Below the pieces are notes generated by a model. The model ran no database searches. It had not been told where the DNA came from and saw only the letters and a program-made list of their open reading frames with translations. Of a DNA stretch of 64,000 nucleotides, positions 37,025 to 45,361 are shown piece by piece (the stretch's first letter is position 1; the number at the start of each line of letters is the position of its first letter). This DNA is from Halomonas jincaotanensis. GTDB taxonomy: Bacteria; Pseudomonadota; Gammaproteobacteria; Pseudomonadales; Halomonadaceae. A program made the translations under genes and the position numbers. Location of the stretch: the NCBI RefSeq assembly GCF_018448785.1, contig NZ_JAHCLU010000011.1, positions 1-64,000 of the forward strand. Reading direction: 5' to 3'.

Positions 37025-37888
37025 TTAACCGTCACGCTGGCCTTGCCCGGTTTCCCAACCGACCGCCAGGGCATGCTCGGGAGAGAACCAGCCGAGCCGC
37101 TCATGCAACCCCACGACCCCGCCGACGATGATCAGGGTGGGCGGACGAATGCAATCACGCTCAAGAGAGTCAGGCATTCTGGCCAGGGTACCGCAATGCA
37201 CGCGCTGCCGTGCCGTGGTCCCCTGTTCGATAAGGGCCAGCCGCGTGTCGGCACTCAGACCATATTGCATTAGTTGGCGGCGTATCTCATCGAGTCCCTG
37301 CAGGCCCATATAGAAGACCAGCGTCTGCCCGGGGCTTGCCAATGCGGCCCAGTCCAGATCACAGCTGCCATTTTTCAAGTGTCCGGTAATCAATCGCACC
37401 GACTGGGCATGGTCGCGATGGGTCAGCGGAATGCCAGCATAGGCCGCGCAGCCAGAAGCCGCAGTGATCCCGGGGATCACTTCCACCTCGATGCCGGCTG
37501 CCACCAACGCCTCGAGCTCCTCCCCTCCGCGCCCGAAAATGAAGGGATCGCCGCCCTTCAATCTGACGACGCGCTTGCCGGCATTGGCCCAGTCGACCAA
37601 TGCCTGATTGATCCCATCCTGGGGAACACTGTGTCGGGAGCGCGCCTTGCCGACATAACGGCGCTCAGCGTCGGTGGCGGCTAGCGCCAGGATTTCCGCA
37701 CTGACCAGGCGGTCATGGAGAATGACCTCGGCGTCCTGGAGTCGACGCAGCGCCTTCAGCGTTAATAGCTCTGGATCACCCGGACCGGCGCCGACCAGGC
37801 TGACGCGTCCTGTCGTACTCTTCGCGGTTCCCTGCATGGCGTAGCGATGCTCGACGGAGTGGTCAGCGCGGCCGTCAGCATTTTCCAT
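37025..37888 (-). CDS. cobA: uroporphyrinogen-III C-methyltransferase
   Basis: SUMT methylates uroporphyrinogen III at C2 and C7 to precorrin-2, the branch to siroheme and cobalamin. The 287-residue product contains [17 protein letters not shown], the FGRGGEE motif within [18 protein letters not shown], and [21 protein letters not shown]. It lacks the CysG dehydrogenase/ferrochelatase domain. The first ATG at 37888 has GAGG ten bases upstream; MQGTAKS at 37837 is a possible internal start nearer the conserved core. Confidence 0.94.
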   Translation of the reverse strand: MENADGRADHSVEHRYAMQGTAKSTTGRVSLVGAGPGDPELLTLKALRRLQDAEVILHDRLVSAEILALAATDAERRYVGKARSRHSVPQDGINQALVDWANAGKRVVRLKGGDPFIFGRGGEELEALVAAGIEVEVIPGITAASGCAAYAGIPLTHRDHAQSVRLITGHLKNGSCDLDWAALASPGQTLVFYMGLQGLDEIRRQLMQYGLSADTRLALIEQGTTARQRVHCGTLARMPDSLERDCIRPPTLIIVGGVVGLHERLGWFSPEHALAVGWETGQGQRDG

Positions 37889-38188
37889 ATTCCAGAAACC
37901 TCAATTTTCATTTATCGGATATACCCTACGCTAAGCAATCTCTCCTCAATACGCTGTCTAGACGAGCAGGCTACGAGCAAGACCCAACACACATGCCGCC
38001 GTTTTTTCATTTCTCCAAGGCTCCTGATTACGATATGGGCACCTGAATCGATAGCCAAACTGTAAGACGAAGTTTCTCGCGAGTTTTCGAGCTGGTCTAT
38101 GCTCATGGTAACCGGAGAAGGCCATGAGAGCACTGCCCTGTTATGCCGCCAGTTAGGACGCAATTTTACAGTGAATCAGGAGGATTCC
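37889..38188. other. 300-bp gap between cobA and cfa
   Basis: No gene is evident. It must contain the promoters of both divergent genes. CTATGCT at 38097-38103 resembles a stationary-phase sigma-S -10 element about 85 bp before cfa, which would suit cfa, but the -35 side is not informative. Confidence 0.35.
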
Positions 38189-39340
38189 ATGACCAGTAAC
38201 CTTCGTATCAGCCCGATTTCACTCCCCGACAATCGTGCCCGACGCATCATCGAGCAGCTACTGGACGGCTCCGGCATCACCTTGAATGGCTCCGCAACTC
38301 AGGATATCCGCATCTTTCACCCAGACCTTTTCTCGCGAGTGCTGCGCCAAGGAACGCTGGGTCTCGGTGAGTCTTACATGGACGGCTGGTGGGAATGCGA
38401 ACGTATCGACGATCTTGCCTGCCGGCTGATCCGCCATGGCCTGGGTGATCGGGCACACCCAGCCTCCAAGCGCCTGTTATATCGTCTGCAGTCCGGCCTT
38501 ATCAACCTGCAGAGTCGGGCCAGGGCGTATATCGTCGGTAAGGCCCACTATGATCTCGGCAACGACCTCTTCGAGGAAATGCTCGACCCCACCATGTGCT
38601 ATTCGTGCGGCTACTGGAAACAGGCTGAAAACTTGCATGAAGCCCAGCACCAGAAGCTGGAACTGGCCTGCCGCAAGCTACAATTGACCCCTGGGATGCG
38701 TGTGCTCGACATCGGGTGTGGGTGGGGCAGTTTCGCTGATCATGCGGCTCGCCATCATGGTGTCGAGGTCACCGGCATCACGATTTCCAAGGAACAGGCC
38801 AACCTCGCGCGCCAACGTTGCGCCGGGCTGCCGGTGGATATCCGACTACAGGATTACCGGGAGCTGAAAGGCAGTTTCGACCGCATCGTCTCCATCGGCA
38901 TGTTCGAGCATGTAGGCCATCGCAACTACGACACCTACTTTCGCACCGTCAAGCAACGACTAGTGCCAGACGGCCTATTTCTGCTGCACACCATTGGCGC
39001 CAACATTTCCCGGATCAGGGCCGATCCGTGGATCCATCGCTACATCTTTCCCAATGGAGTATTGCCCTCTGCCATGCAAGTGGCAAAGGCCAGTGAAGGC
39101 CATCTGCTGATGGAAGACTGGCAGAACTTCGGCCCTGATTACGACCACACGCTAATGGCCTGGCTCGCCAACTTTGATGCCCATTGGCATAAGTTGACCA
39201 ACCGTTACGACGAGCGCACCCGACGCATGTTCCGTTACTATCTGGCAATTTGTGCGGGCGCCTTTCGTGCCCGCCACCTGCAACTCTGGCAGGTGGTGTA
39301 CTCCCGCCATCGCCAGGGACGCTATGACGCCCCACGCTGA
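38189..39340 (+). CDS. cfa: cyclopropane-fatty-acyl-phospholipid synthase
   Basis: Cfa methylenates cis-unsaturated acyl chains in membrane phospholipids using S-adenosylmethionine, usually on entry to stationary phase or under stress. The 383-residue product contains an N-terminal lipid-binding domain with LGESYMDGWWECERID and the dimer/active-site region KAHYDLGNDLFEEMLDPTMCYSCGYW. The SAM-binding loop VLDIGCGWGSFADHAA follows, then SIGMFEHVGHRNYDTYF. AGGAGG immediately precedes the start at 38189, which fixes it over the longer frame. Confidence 0.97.
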   Translation: MTSNLRISPISLPDNRARRIIEQLLDGSGITLNGSATQDIRIFHPDLFSRVLRQGTLGLGESYMDGWWECERIDDLACRLIRHGLGDRAHPASKRLLYRLQSGLINLQSRARAYIVGKAHYDLGNDLFEEMLDPTMCYSCGYWKQAENLHEAQHQKLELACRKLQLTPGMRVLDIGCGWGSFADHAARHHGVEVTGITISKEQANLARQRCAGLPVDIRLQDYRELKGSFDRIVSIGMFEHVGHRNYDTYFRTVKQRLVPDGLFLLHTIGANISRIRADPWIHRYIFPNGVLPSAMQVAKASEGHLLMEDWQNFGPDYDHTLMAWLANFDAHWHKLTNRYDERTRRMFRYYLAICAGAFRARHLQLWQVVYSRHRQGRYDAPR

Positions 39341-39454
39341 AGACTGCTATGGGAGTCCAGGTTGCCGTGACATAAAGACGGGAGGCTGATCGCGGCAATC
39401 AGCAATTCCAGTGATATGCTTTACGCCCTGATTCCTGCAGAGCGGCACCCTCCC

Positions 39455-41416
39455 ATGATCCAGCAGACGCTCGAACAGGTCTTCGGCTATGCCACGTTAC
39501 GCCCGGGCCAGCGCCAAGTGATCGACACGGTGATCGCCGGAAGATCGGCGGCGGCAATCTTTCCGACAGGATCTGGAAAGTCGCTCTGTTATCAGCTGCC
39601 GGCGCTGCACCTGCCCCACCTGACGCTAGTAATATCGCCGCTGCTGGCCCTGATGCAGGACCAGTTGGCCTTCCTGGCCCAGCACGGCATCAGTGCCGCC
39701 AGCCTCGATTCCGGCCAGAGCCGCGAAGCAGCAGCGGCGGTGATGGAAGGCGCCAAGCGTGGCGATATCCGCATCCTGATGGTCTCGGTTGAGCGGCTCA
39801 AGAACGAGCGCTTCCGTGCCTTCATCCGCCAAGTACCGATCTCACTGATGGTAGTGGACGAGGCCCACTGCCTTTCCGAATGGGGGCACAACTTCCGACC
39901 GGACTACCTGAAGCTGCCGGCCTACCGCCACGAGTTTGGCGTCCCTCAAGTACTGCTGCTCACCGCCACAGCCACCCCGCGGGTGATCGACGACATGCGC
40001 TCGCGCTTCGACATCGCCCCGGGGGATGTGACCAGTACCGGCTTCTACCGTGAAAACCTCGATCTTCAGGTGACGCCGGTAGCCGCCGCCGAACGTCCCC
40101 GTCGCCTGGTCGACTGGCTGCGCCCCAGGCTCGAGGCCAGACCGCCCGAGCCGACCATCGTCTATGTCACCCTGCAGCAGACCGCCGAGCGCGTTGCCGC
40201 TTACCTGAGCAAGGCGGGCCTTCCCGCCGTGGCCTATCATGCTGGGCTCGACGGCGAGCGGCGCGAAGCGATCCAGCGGGACTTCATGGCCGGTCAGCTA
40301 CCCTGTATTGTTGCCACCATCGCCTTTGGCATGGGCATCGACAAGGCCGATATCCGTAATCTGGTACATTTCGACCTGCCGAAATCCATCGAGAACTACA
40401 GCCAGGAGATAGGCCGTGCTGGTCGTGACGACCTTCCCTCCAGCTGCCTGATGCTGGCCGGGCGCGACCACCTCGGTGTGCTGGAGAACTTCATCTACGG
40501 CGACACCCCGGAGCATCACGGCATTCGCCGGGTGATCGACGATCTCCGCGCCGCCGGCAGCCAGTGGGAGCTGATGCTCAATACGCTGTCGCGGCACAGC
40601 AATATCCGCCCCCTGCCGCTGAAGACCTTGCTGGTTCAGCTCGAGCTCCGCGGCATCATCGCCCCACGCTACAGCTATTTCGCTGATTACCGTTTCAGAC
40701 TGGACGACGATTCCAATGCCCTTGCCGAGCGTTTCCAAGGCGAGCGACGCGCCTTCGTTCAGGCGATTCTCGACGCCGCCCAGCGCGCCCGCACCTGGTA
40801 CAGTCTGGATTTCGCCGCCCTGGAGGCACTGGGGGCGGAGCGCGGCCTCGATACGCGCAGGAGCCGGGTCATCGCCGCCCTCGACTACTTCGTCGCGAAA
40901 GGCTGGATGACACTCGAGAGCAAGCAGATGACTGACGTCTACGAGGTACGGGCGACCGACATTGACCCGTTGGCGCTGACCGACGAGATCTCGGCCTATT
41001 TTCGCGACAAGGAACGGACCGAGATCGAGCGTTTGCACGCCATGTTAGCCCTGTTCGAGTCAAGCACCTGCCTCAGCCGACGACTGGCCGACTGGTTTGG
41101 CGACAGTCAGGCTCCAACACGATGTGGGCACTGTTCAGCCTGCCGGGGCCAGGTAGCACAACTCCCGTCGGCCGAGCCGACAGCGCCGCTGTCTTCGAGC
41201 GACCTCAGGGCCCTGTGCCGCCCTTTCCTGAAGCGACTGGCCGAGGTCGACGAGGGCCATCCCGCCACTCCGGATCTGCTGACGCGCTTTTTATGCGGCA
41301 TCACTACCCCGCTGTTCACCCCGATGAAAGCGCGCAAGTTCGATGGCTTCGCCGCCCTGGAGGACTGTTCCTATGCCGAGGTTCGACGTTGCCTTTCCGA
41401 ACACCTGGCCGGCTGA
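39455..41416 (+). CDS. recQ: RecQ-family ATP-dependent DNA helicase
   Basis: The 653-residue protein is a 3'-5' DNA helicase. Motif 0 YATLRPGQRQVID, Walker A FPTGSGKS (37-43), DEAH box VVDEAHCLSEWGHNFRPDY, the aromatic-rich loop within it, and motif VI QEIGRAGRD are present. A zinc-binding cluster follows late (CGHCSAC, with an earlier Cys). No recognisable HRDC domain follows; the C-terminus is a short divergent helical region. The start at 39455 (MIQQTLEQVFGYATLRPG) fits the family better than 39416, though neither has a clear ribosome-binding site. Confidence 0.9.
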   Translation: MIQQTLEQVFGYATLRPGQRQVIDTVIAGRSAAAIFPTGSGKSLCYQLPALHLPHLTLVISPLLALMQDQLAFLAQHGISAASLDSGQSREAAAAVMEGAKRGDIRILMVSVERLKNERFRAFIRQVPISLMVVDEAHCLSEWGHNFRPDYLKLPAYRHEFGVPQVLLLTATATPRVIDDMRSRFDIAPGDVTSTGFYRENLDLQVTPVAAAERPRRLVDWLRPRLEARPPEPTIVYVTLQQTAERVAAYLSKAGLPAVAYHAGLDGERREAIQRDFMAGQLPCIVATIAFGMGIDKADIRNLVHFDLPKSIENYSQEIGRAGRDDLPSSCLMLAGRDHLGVLENFIYGDTPEHHGIRRVIDDLRAAGSQWELMLNTLSRHSNIRPLPLKTLLVQLELRGIIAPRYSYFADYRFRLDDDSNALAERFQGERRAFVQAILDAAQRARTWYSLDFAALEALGAERGLDTRRSRVIAALDYFVAKGWMTLESKQMTDVYEVRATDIDPLALTDEISAYFRDKERTEIERLHAMLALFESSTCLSRRLADWFGDSQAPTRCGHCSACRGQVAQLPSAEPTAPLSSSDLRALCRPFLKRLAEVDEGHPATPDLLTRFLCGITTPLFTPMKARKFDGFAALEDCSYAEVRRCLSEHLAG

Positions 41417-41427
41417 CCGAATCCCGG

Positions 41428-42060
41428 TCAGCCACGACGGCGACGCAACAGGACGAGGGTCAGCCAGTGCACCGGCAGGTATAGCACCAGCGGCCAGAGC
41501 ATCATCAGCACGCCGACGTAAAGCAGCGGGTCCACCACCGACTGAGGCTGACCGAAGGGCCCATGGACCCAGTTGATGTTGCGTTCGGGCTCGGTGAAGA
41601 GATAGCTGCCGGGGATCAATATCCAGGTGAGTACGCTCTGCCAGAGGAGAGCCCGGCGATCATAACCGATCCGCCAGATCGCGAATCCCGCCACCAGCGG
41701 CAGGGCCAGGTGGTAGAGCGACATCGCCCGTGTCAGTGGGGGGTGCTCAGCATCGAACATGTATTCGGTGCCGCCGATGGGGTGCCAGCCTGTCAGCGAG
41801 GCCGTACCCACATCCACCGCCCAGAAGGTGCCCACCAGGGCCACCGCCAGCCACTGCATGGAAACCAGCCGACGGCTCTCGAGCCAGAGAGCCGCCAGGA
41901 GCAAGAAGTTGGCAAGATTGCACAGCCAGAAATAGTTCTGCGGGCCCAACAGCACCCAGTAGGACGGCGCCCAGACAATGACCCAAAGGCTCAGCACCAG
42001 CTTGAGCCACCGCGGCAGCCCTTTACGCGGCAGAGATTTTCCGGTCGTATTACTCAGCAT
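41428..42060 (-). CDS. uncharacterised polytopic membrane protein
   Basis: I do not recognise the family with confidence. The 210-residue product has six or seven hydrophobic segments (for example LKLVLSLWVIVWAPSYWVLL, FLLLAALWL, WLAVALVGTFWAVDVG, LYHLALPLVAGFAIW). Polar loops contain the likely conserved GWHPIGGTEYMFD and TEPERNINWVHGPFG. The aromatic-rich loops suggest a membrane-embedded ligand site, but no function is claimed. It converges on recQ with an 11-bp gap and is divergent from phhB. Confidence 0.7.
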   Translation of the reverse strand: MLSNTTGKSLPRKGLPRWLKLVLSLWVIVWAPSYWVLLGPQNYFWLCNLANFLLLAALWLESRRLVSMQWLAVALVGTFWAVDVGTASLTGWHPIGGTEYMFDAEHPPLTRAMSLYHLALPLVAGFAIWRIGYDRRALLWQSVLTWILIPGSYLFTEPERNINWVHGPFGQPQSVVDPLLYVGVLMMLWPLVLYLPVHWLTLVLLRRRRG

Positions 42061-42251
42061 TCCCCCTCCCTGTCGGCCCCAAGCGCCTGCACCTGACGGC
42101 GATGGCGGTTTGGGACCCTGCTGTGCTGCTTACCCATCTTCCCGCCGATCTACGACGTGCTTGACGATTCTATCAGCCTGCACGACCTTTCCCGGCAGGG
42201 CATCATGCACACGATGCACCGTGCGACCCATCGAGATGACAAGGAGTGACC

Positions 42252-42590
42252 ATGAGCCAGCTTTCCAAGCAGCAGTGCGAGGCCTGCAGCGCTGATGCGC
42301 CCCGCGTGACCGAAGCCGAGATCGAGCAATACAAGGCCGGAATCCCCGAGTGGCAGATCATCGAGCGTGATGGCATCATGAAGCTTGAACGCACTTTTAC
42401 TTTCAAGAATTTCGTGCAGGCGCTCGACTTCACTCAACGTGTCGGCGAGCTCGCCGAACAGGCCGACCACCATCCTGCAATTTTGACCGAATATGGCAAG
42501 GCGACCGTGACCTGGTGGTCGCACAAGATCAAGGGCCTGCACAAGAACGACTTCATTCTTGCGGCCAGAACCGATGAGGTAGCGACATAA
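42252..42590 (+). CDS. phhB: pterin-4a-carbinolamine dehydratase
   Basis: PhhB dehydrates the 4a-carbinolamine formed by phenylalanine hydroxylase, allowing recycling of tetrahydropterin. The 112-residue product has the family length and the active-site pattern EQADHHPAI (two adjacent His) and a downstream [18 protein letters not shown] segment. AAGGAG lies six bases before the ATG at 42252. phhC starts directly after its stop codon with no gap, the phh order of Pseudomonas minus phhA. Confidence 0.94.
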   Translation: MSQLSKQQCEACSADAPRVTEAEIEQYKAGIPEWQIIERDGIMKLERTFTFKNFVQALDFTQRVGELAEQADHHPAILTEYGKATVTWWSHKIKGLHKNDFILAARTDEVAT

Positions 42591-43778
42591 ATGTTCGAAC
42601 ACATTGAGCGGGTTCCCGGGGATGCCATCCTCGGTCTGATCGAGGCCTTCAAGAAGGATACCAATCCGCAGAAGGTTGATTTGGGCGTGGGCGTCTACAA
42701 GGACGACCAGGGCAAGACCCCGGTGATGCGCGCCGTGAAAGAGGCTGAGGCCCTGCTGCTCAAGAACGAGACGACAAAGACCTATATCGGCTCTCATGGC
42801 GCACCCAGCTACGGCGAGGTAATCCTGCCTATGGTGCTGGGCGAAGACTCCCCGGTACTCGACGCCAAACGTGCCAGTGCTACCCAGTCACCGGGTGGCA
42901 CCGGCGCCCTGCGACTGGCAGGAGACTTCATCGCCAAGCACTTGCCCGGCAAGGCGTTATGGGTCAGCGACCCCACCTGGCCCAATCACTTGGGGCTCTT
43001 TCCGGCCGCCGGCCTGACTTTGAAGAAGTACCCCTACGTTGACGCCGACAACCGGCTGGACTTCGACGGCATGCTCGCCGCCATCAAGGAAATTCCCGAA
43101 GGGGATGTGGTACTGCTGCATGCCTGCTGCCACAACCCCACCGGCTTCGACCTTTCCCATGAGCAATGGCAAAAAGTCCTGGAAGTGGTTCGCGAACGCG
43201 GCCTACTGCCGTTGATCGACTTCGCCTATCAGGGTTTCGGTGAGGGGCTGATCGAGGACGCCTATGGGGTACGCCTGATGGCCGAGAGCCTCGATGAGGT
43301 CATCATCACGAGTTCCTGCTCGAAAAATTTCGGTATCTACTGTGAACGGACTGGCTGCCTGATCATGGTGGCGAAAGACCATGAGCAGATGGAAAACGTG
43401 CGCTCACAGATCGCGATCGTGGCAAGGGAAAACTACTCTAACCCCCCTGCCCATGGCAGTGCCATTGTCAGCGAGATCCTGCAGTCTGCTGAGCTTGCTG
43501 CCCTCTGGCGTGAGGAACTTACCGAGATGCGCGATCGCATCAATTCCTTGCGTCGCGATTTCGTCGATGCCTTGAAGCCCTTCGGTCTCGATCAGAAATT
43601 CGCCTGCGTGGCAGAACAGCGCGGCATGTTTTCCTATACCGGTCTGCAACCTGAACAGGTCGATCGCCTGCGCGACGAGTTTGGCATCTATATGGTGCGC
43701 TCTGGGCGCGCGAACGTGGCGGGCTTCTCCCATGAGAAGCTGCCTTATCTGGCCGAGGCGATCGCCGCGGTCAACTAA
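42591..43778 (+). CDS. phhC: aromatic amino acid aminotransferase (class I)
   Basis: A pyridoxal-phosphate enzyme of the AspC/TyrB subfamily, 395 residues, interconverting aromatic amino acids (and probably aspartate) with their 2-oxo acids. The Schiff-base lysine is Lys245 in SSCSKNFGIYCERTG. ACCHNPTGFD carries the cofactor-contacting Asn, and the C-terminal Arg in VRSGRANVAGF binds the substrate carboxylate. Being immediately downstream of phhB favours a role in phenylalanine/tyrosine metabolism. A terminator follows. Confidence 0.93.
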   Translation: MFEHIERVPGDAILGLIEAFKKDTNPQKVDLGVGVYKDDQGKTPVMRAVKEAEALLLKNETTKTYIGSHGAPSYGEVILPMVLGEDSPVLDAKRASATQSPGGTGALRLAGDFIAKHLPGKALWVSDPTWPNHLGLFPAAGLTLKKYPYVDADNRLDFDGMLAAIKEIPEGDVVLLHACCHNPTGFDLSHEQWQKVLEVVRERGLLPLIDFAYQGFGEGLIEDAYGVRLMAESLDEVIITSSCSKNFGIYCERTGCLIMVAKDHEQMENVRSQIAIVARENYSNPPAHGSAIVSEILQSAELAALWREELTEMRDRINSLRRDFVDALKPFGLDQKFACVAEQRGMFSYTGLQPEQVDRLRDEFGIYMVRSGRANVAGFSHEKLPYLAEAIAAVN

Positions 43779-43806
43779 AGCCACCGCGCTTAACACGATC
43801 GAGATA

Positions 43807-43841
43807 CGCCCGGGCCCGTACAGACCCGGGCGTTCTTGTTT
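43807..43841 (+). terminator. intrinsic terminator of phhBC
   Basis: CGCCCGGG and CCCGGGCG form an 8-bp stem with a 10-nt loop followed by TTCTTGTTT, 28 bp after the phhC stop. Confidence 0.8.
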
Positions 43842-43908
43842 GTGACTTTTCACCAGCCACTCAGTGAAGCAAGACACTGCCAAAAAGACATCCCAGCCTG
43901 GGCATAGC

Positions 43909-44655
43909 TTATTCTGCCTTTAACAGCGGCCTCAAGTTATCGATGAGATAGCGGTCGTCGAACTCCGCTTCGCCTACCAGCGCCTCGAGATTCGGTATTA
44001 CCACGTCGTGGCGTTCACGATGCACCAGACCTTCACGGCTCAGAGTAGTGAAGGTGCGGCTGACATGTACCGAACTAAGCCCCAGCAGATCGGCGAGAAG
44101 CTCCTGCGACAACGGCAGACGCAGATTGCAACCGCTTTCGATTCCGGTTCCGGTTTGTCGCAGCCGCTGGTGCATTTCAAGCAGAAAGTGCGCCATTTTC
44201 TTTCTGGCACTGCGCCGCGCAATGTTCACCAGCCTTTCGGTCATCAGCACCTGCTGGCGACTGGCAATGGCAAACATCACGGCTGTCAGGGTAAGAGATT
44301 GTCGGAATAACGCCATGATCCTGTGATGAGGAAAACAACAGATAACGCCATCCTCGATCATTCGCACGCCGGCCAAACGCCTGGAAAACGCGAACTCCCT
44401 GAGACCGATAATATCCCCAGGCAGGAATACCTCGAGGATCTGTCGAGAGCCATTTTCGAGGTGTCGATAGGAGTAGGCCCAGCCAGTGCGAAGCGTATAG
44501 AAGTCCTCAGCAGCATCGTTTTCTTCCCAAAGGGACTCCCCCGCCTTAACCTCAGTAGGACTCTGCTCGAGCTCGTCGAGCAGGGCTTTTTCTTCCTTCG
44601 TCAGAACGCAGTAATGGCTGAAATGACGAATGATACAACTGTCTTGATCTTCCAC
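43909..44655 (-). CDS. Crp/Fnr-family transcriptional regulator
   Basis: The 248-residue product has an N-terminal cyclic-nucleotide-binding-like beta roll (about residues 25-140; LRTGWAYSYRHLENGSRQILEVFLPGDIIGL). A C-terminal Crp-type winged helix follows with recognition region LSQELLADLLGLSSVHVSRTFTTLSREGLV. Only two N-terminal cysteines are present (in SCIIRHFSHYC), not the four-cysteine pattern of FNR/Anr, and the cAMP-contact residues of CRP are not evident, so the signal is unknown. I place the start at the GTG at 44655 because AGAGGAAGG precedes it; ATG codons at 44679 and 44736 lack such a site. It lies downstream of the predicted sRNA. Confidence 0.85.
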   Translation of the reverse strand: MEDQDSCIIRHFSHYCVLTKEEKALLDELEQSPTEVKAGESLWEENDAAEDFYTLRTGWAYSYRHLENGSRQILEVFLPGDIIGLREFAFSRRLAGVRMIEDGVICCFPHHRIMALFRQSLTLTAVMFAIASRQQVLMTERLVNIARRSARKKMAHFLLEMHQRLRQTGTGIESGCNLRLPLSQELLADLLGLSSVHVSRTFTTLSREGLVHRERHDVVIPNLEALVGEAEFDDRYLIDNLRPLLKAE

Positions 44656-44859
44656 GGTGGCCTTCCTCTGGTAAGCCATAGGCGACACATTCGACTGGGA
44701 ACCCACTGCATACTGCCTAGAGGCTAACTTTAGCATTTCTTATTCAGTAAAAGAAAAATACAGTATTCCTCCCTACCATCGTGTTTACCGACTGCCCCGC
44801 TCACCGCTGCTTGACGACTTTCATGCTAGGAACACCAGGCACCTGAACACCTGCAGACG

Positions 44860-44887
44860 AAAAAAGCCCGGCCTTTCGGCCGGGCTT
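44860..44887 (-). terminator. intrinsic terminator of the predicted sRNA
   Basis: On the minus strand AAGCCCGGCC / GGCCGGGCTT form a 10-bp perfect stem with a GAAA tetraloop followed by TTTTTTCG. No coding gene ends within 450 bp upstream on this strand, so it probably ends a short RNA. Confidence 0.9.
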
Positions 44888-45029
44888 GAACACCGCTTTC
44901 CTTGGCAGTTCTCAACGAGCGTCTTGCTCGGGCATCCCTTGGTCAATGGGCGTCCCTGCCCGGCATTCCCTTTGGAGCCACTCCCTTGCTCGATATGATC
45001 AGTATCCCACCTTTCCAGCAGTTTTCTAC
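44860..45029 (-). ncRNA. predicted CsrB/RsmZ-like CsrA-sequestering small RNA
   Basis: The minus strand from about 45029 to 44860 has no open frame but seven GGA motifs in about 150 nt, most as ARGGA or AGGGA. Several sit in hairpin loops: GGGC-AGGGAC-GCCC, GAGC-AAGGGAGTG-GCTC and ACTGC-CAAGGAAA-GCGGT. It ends in a strong intrinsic terminator. TAACAT (45036-45041) is a possible -10, giving the approximate 5' end. This is the build of CsrB/RsmY/RsmZ RNAs, which titrate the translational regulator CsrA/RsmA. No canonical GacA box (TGTAAG-N6-CTTACA) was found upstream. The exact ends are estimates. Confidence 0.65.
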
Positions 45030-45290
45030 TAACGCATGTTATGAAAATAAAAATAATTTAGGGTTATTGTAATCCATGTTAATCCGTACTCGCTAGGTAA
45101 TCGACGCCAGACTTTCGAAATGAAAATAACACTACACTTCATTCTCAAATCAGTAAATTTTTAACAGTTGACACATAGTTTCTTTCATAACATTAGGCGT
45201 TTTTAACCCTTTTTATTCGTAGCGACATGGACGAAGAATTATCGCAAATTCAGTTCGTTGTCACGATGACTTCCAGCTACCTCAAACCAC

Positions 45291-45361
45291 TATCCTGCCA
45301 CTACTTATCCTGCCACTACTATCTTGCCACTACTATCTTGCCACTACTATCTTGTGACTAC
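45291..45361. repeat. 14-bp tandem repeat, five units, at the 3' end of the MATE gene
   Basis: Units TATCYTGCCACTAC start at 45291 (15 bp, one extra T), 45306, 45320, 45334 and 45348. The last unit runs through the MATE stop codon and its final codons, so the repeat array begins inside the gene and continues downstream. Confidence 0.9.

Larger units (their letters stand above)
44656..45346. other. 690-bp gap between Crp/Fnr gene and MATE gene
   Basis: No protein gene is evident. The gap holds a predicted CsrA-binding small RNA with its own terminator, an AT-rich upstream region (about 45040-45240), and most of a 14-bp tandem repeat (45291-45361). The 200 bp between the sRNA terminator and the Crp/Fnr start must contain the promoter of the latter. 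Confidence 0.7.

Noticed and set aside
43909-44655. FNR/Anr oxygen sensor
   Set aside because: The four-cysteine cluster pattern needed for the 4Fe-4S centre is absent; only two N-terminal cysteines are visible.
45061-45200. GacA box upstream of the predicted sRNA
   Set aside because: Only TGTAA/TTACA half sites near 45068-45083 were seen; no TGTAAG-N6-CTTACA palindrome was found by eye.
45291-45361. CRISPR-like array
   Set aside because: Units are only 14 bp and directly adjacent without spacers, and no cas gene is present; it is a simple tandem repeat.
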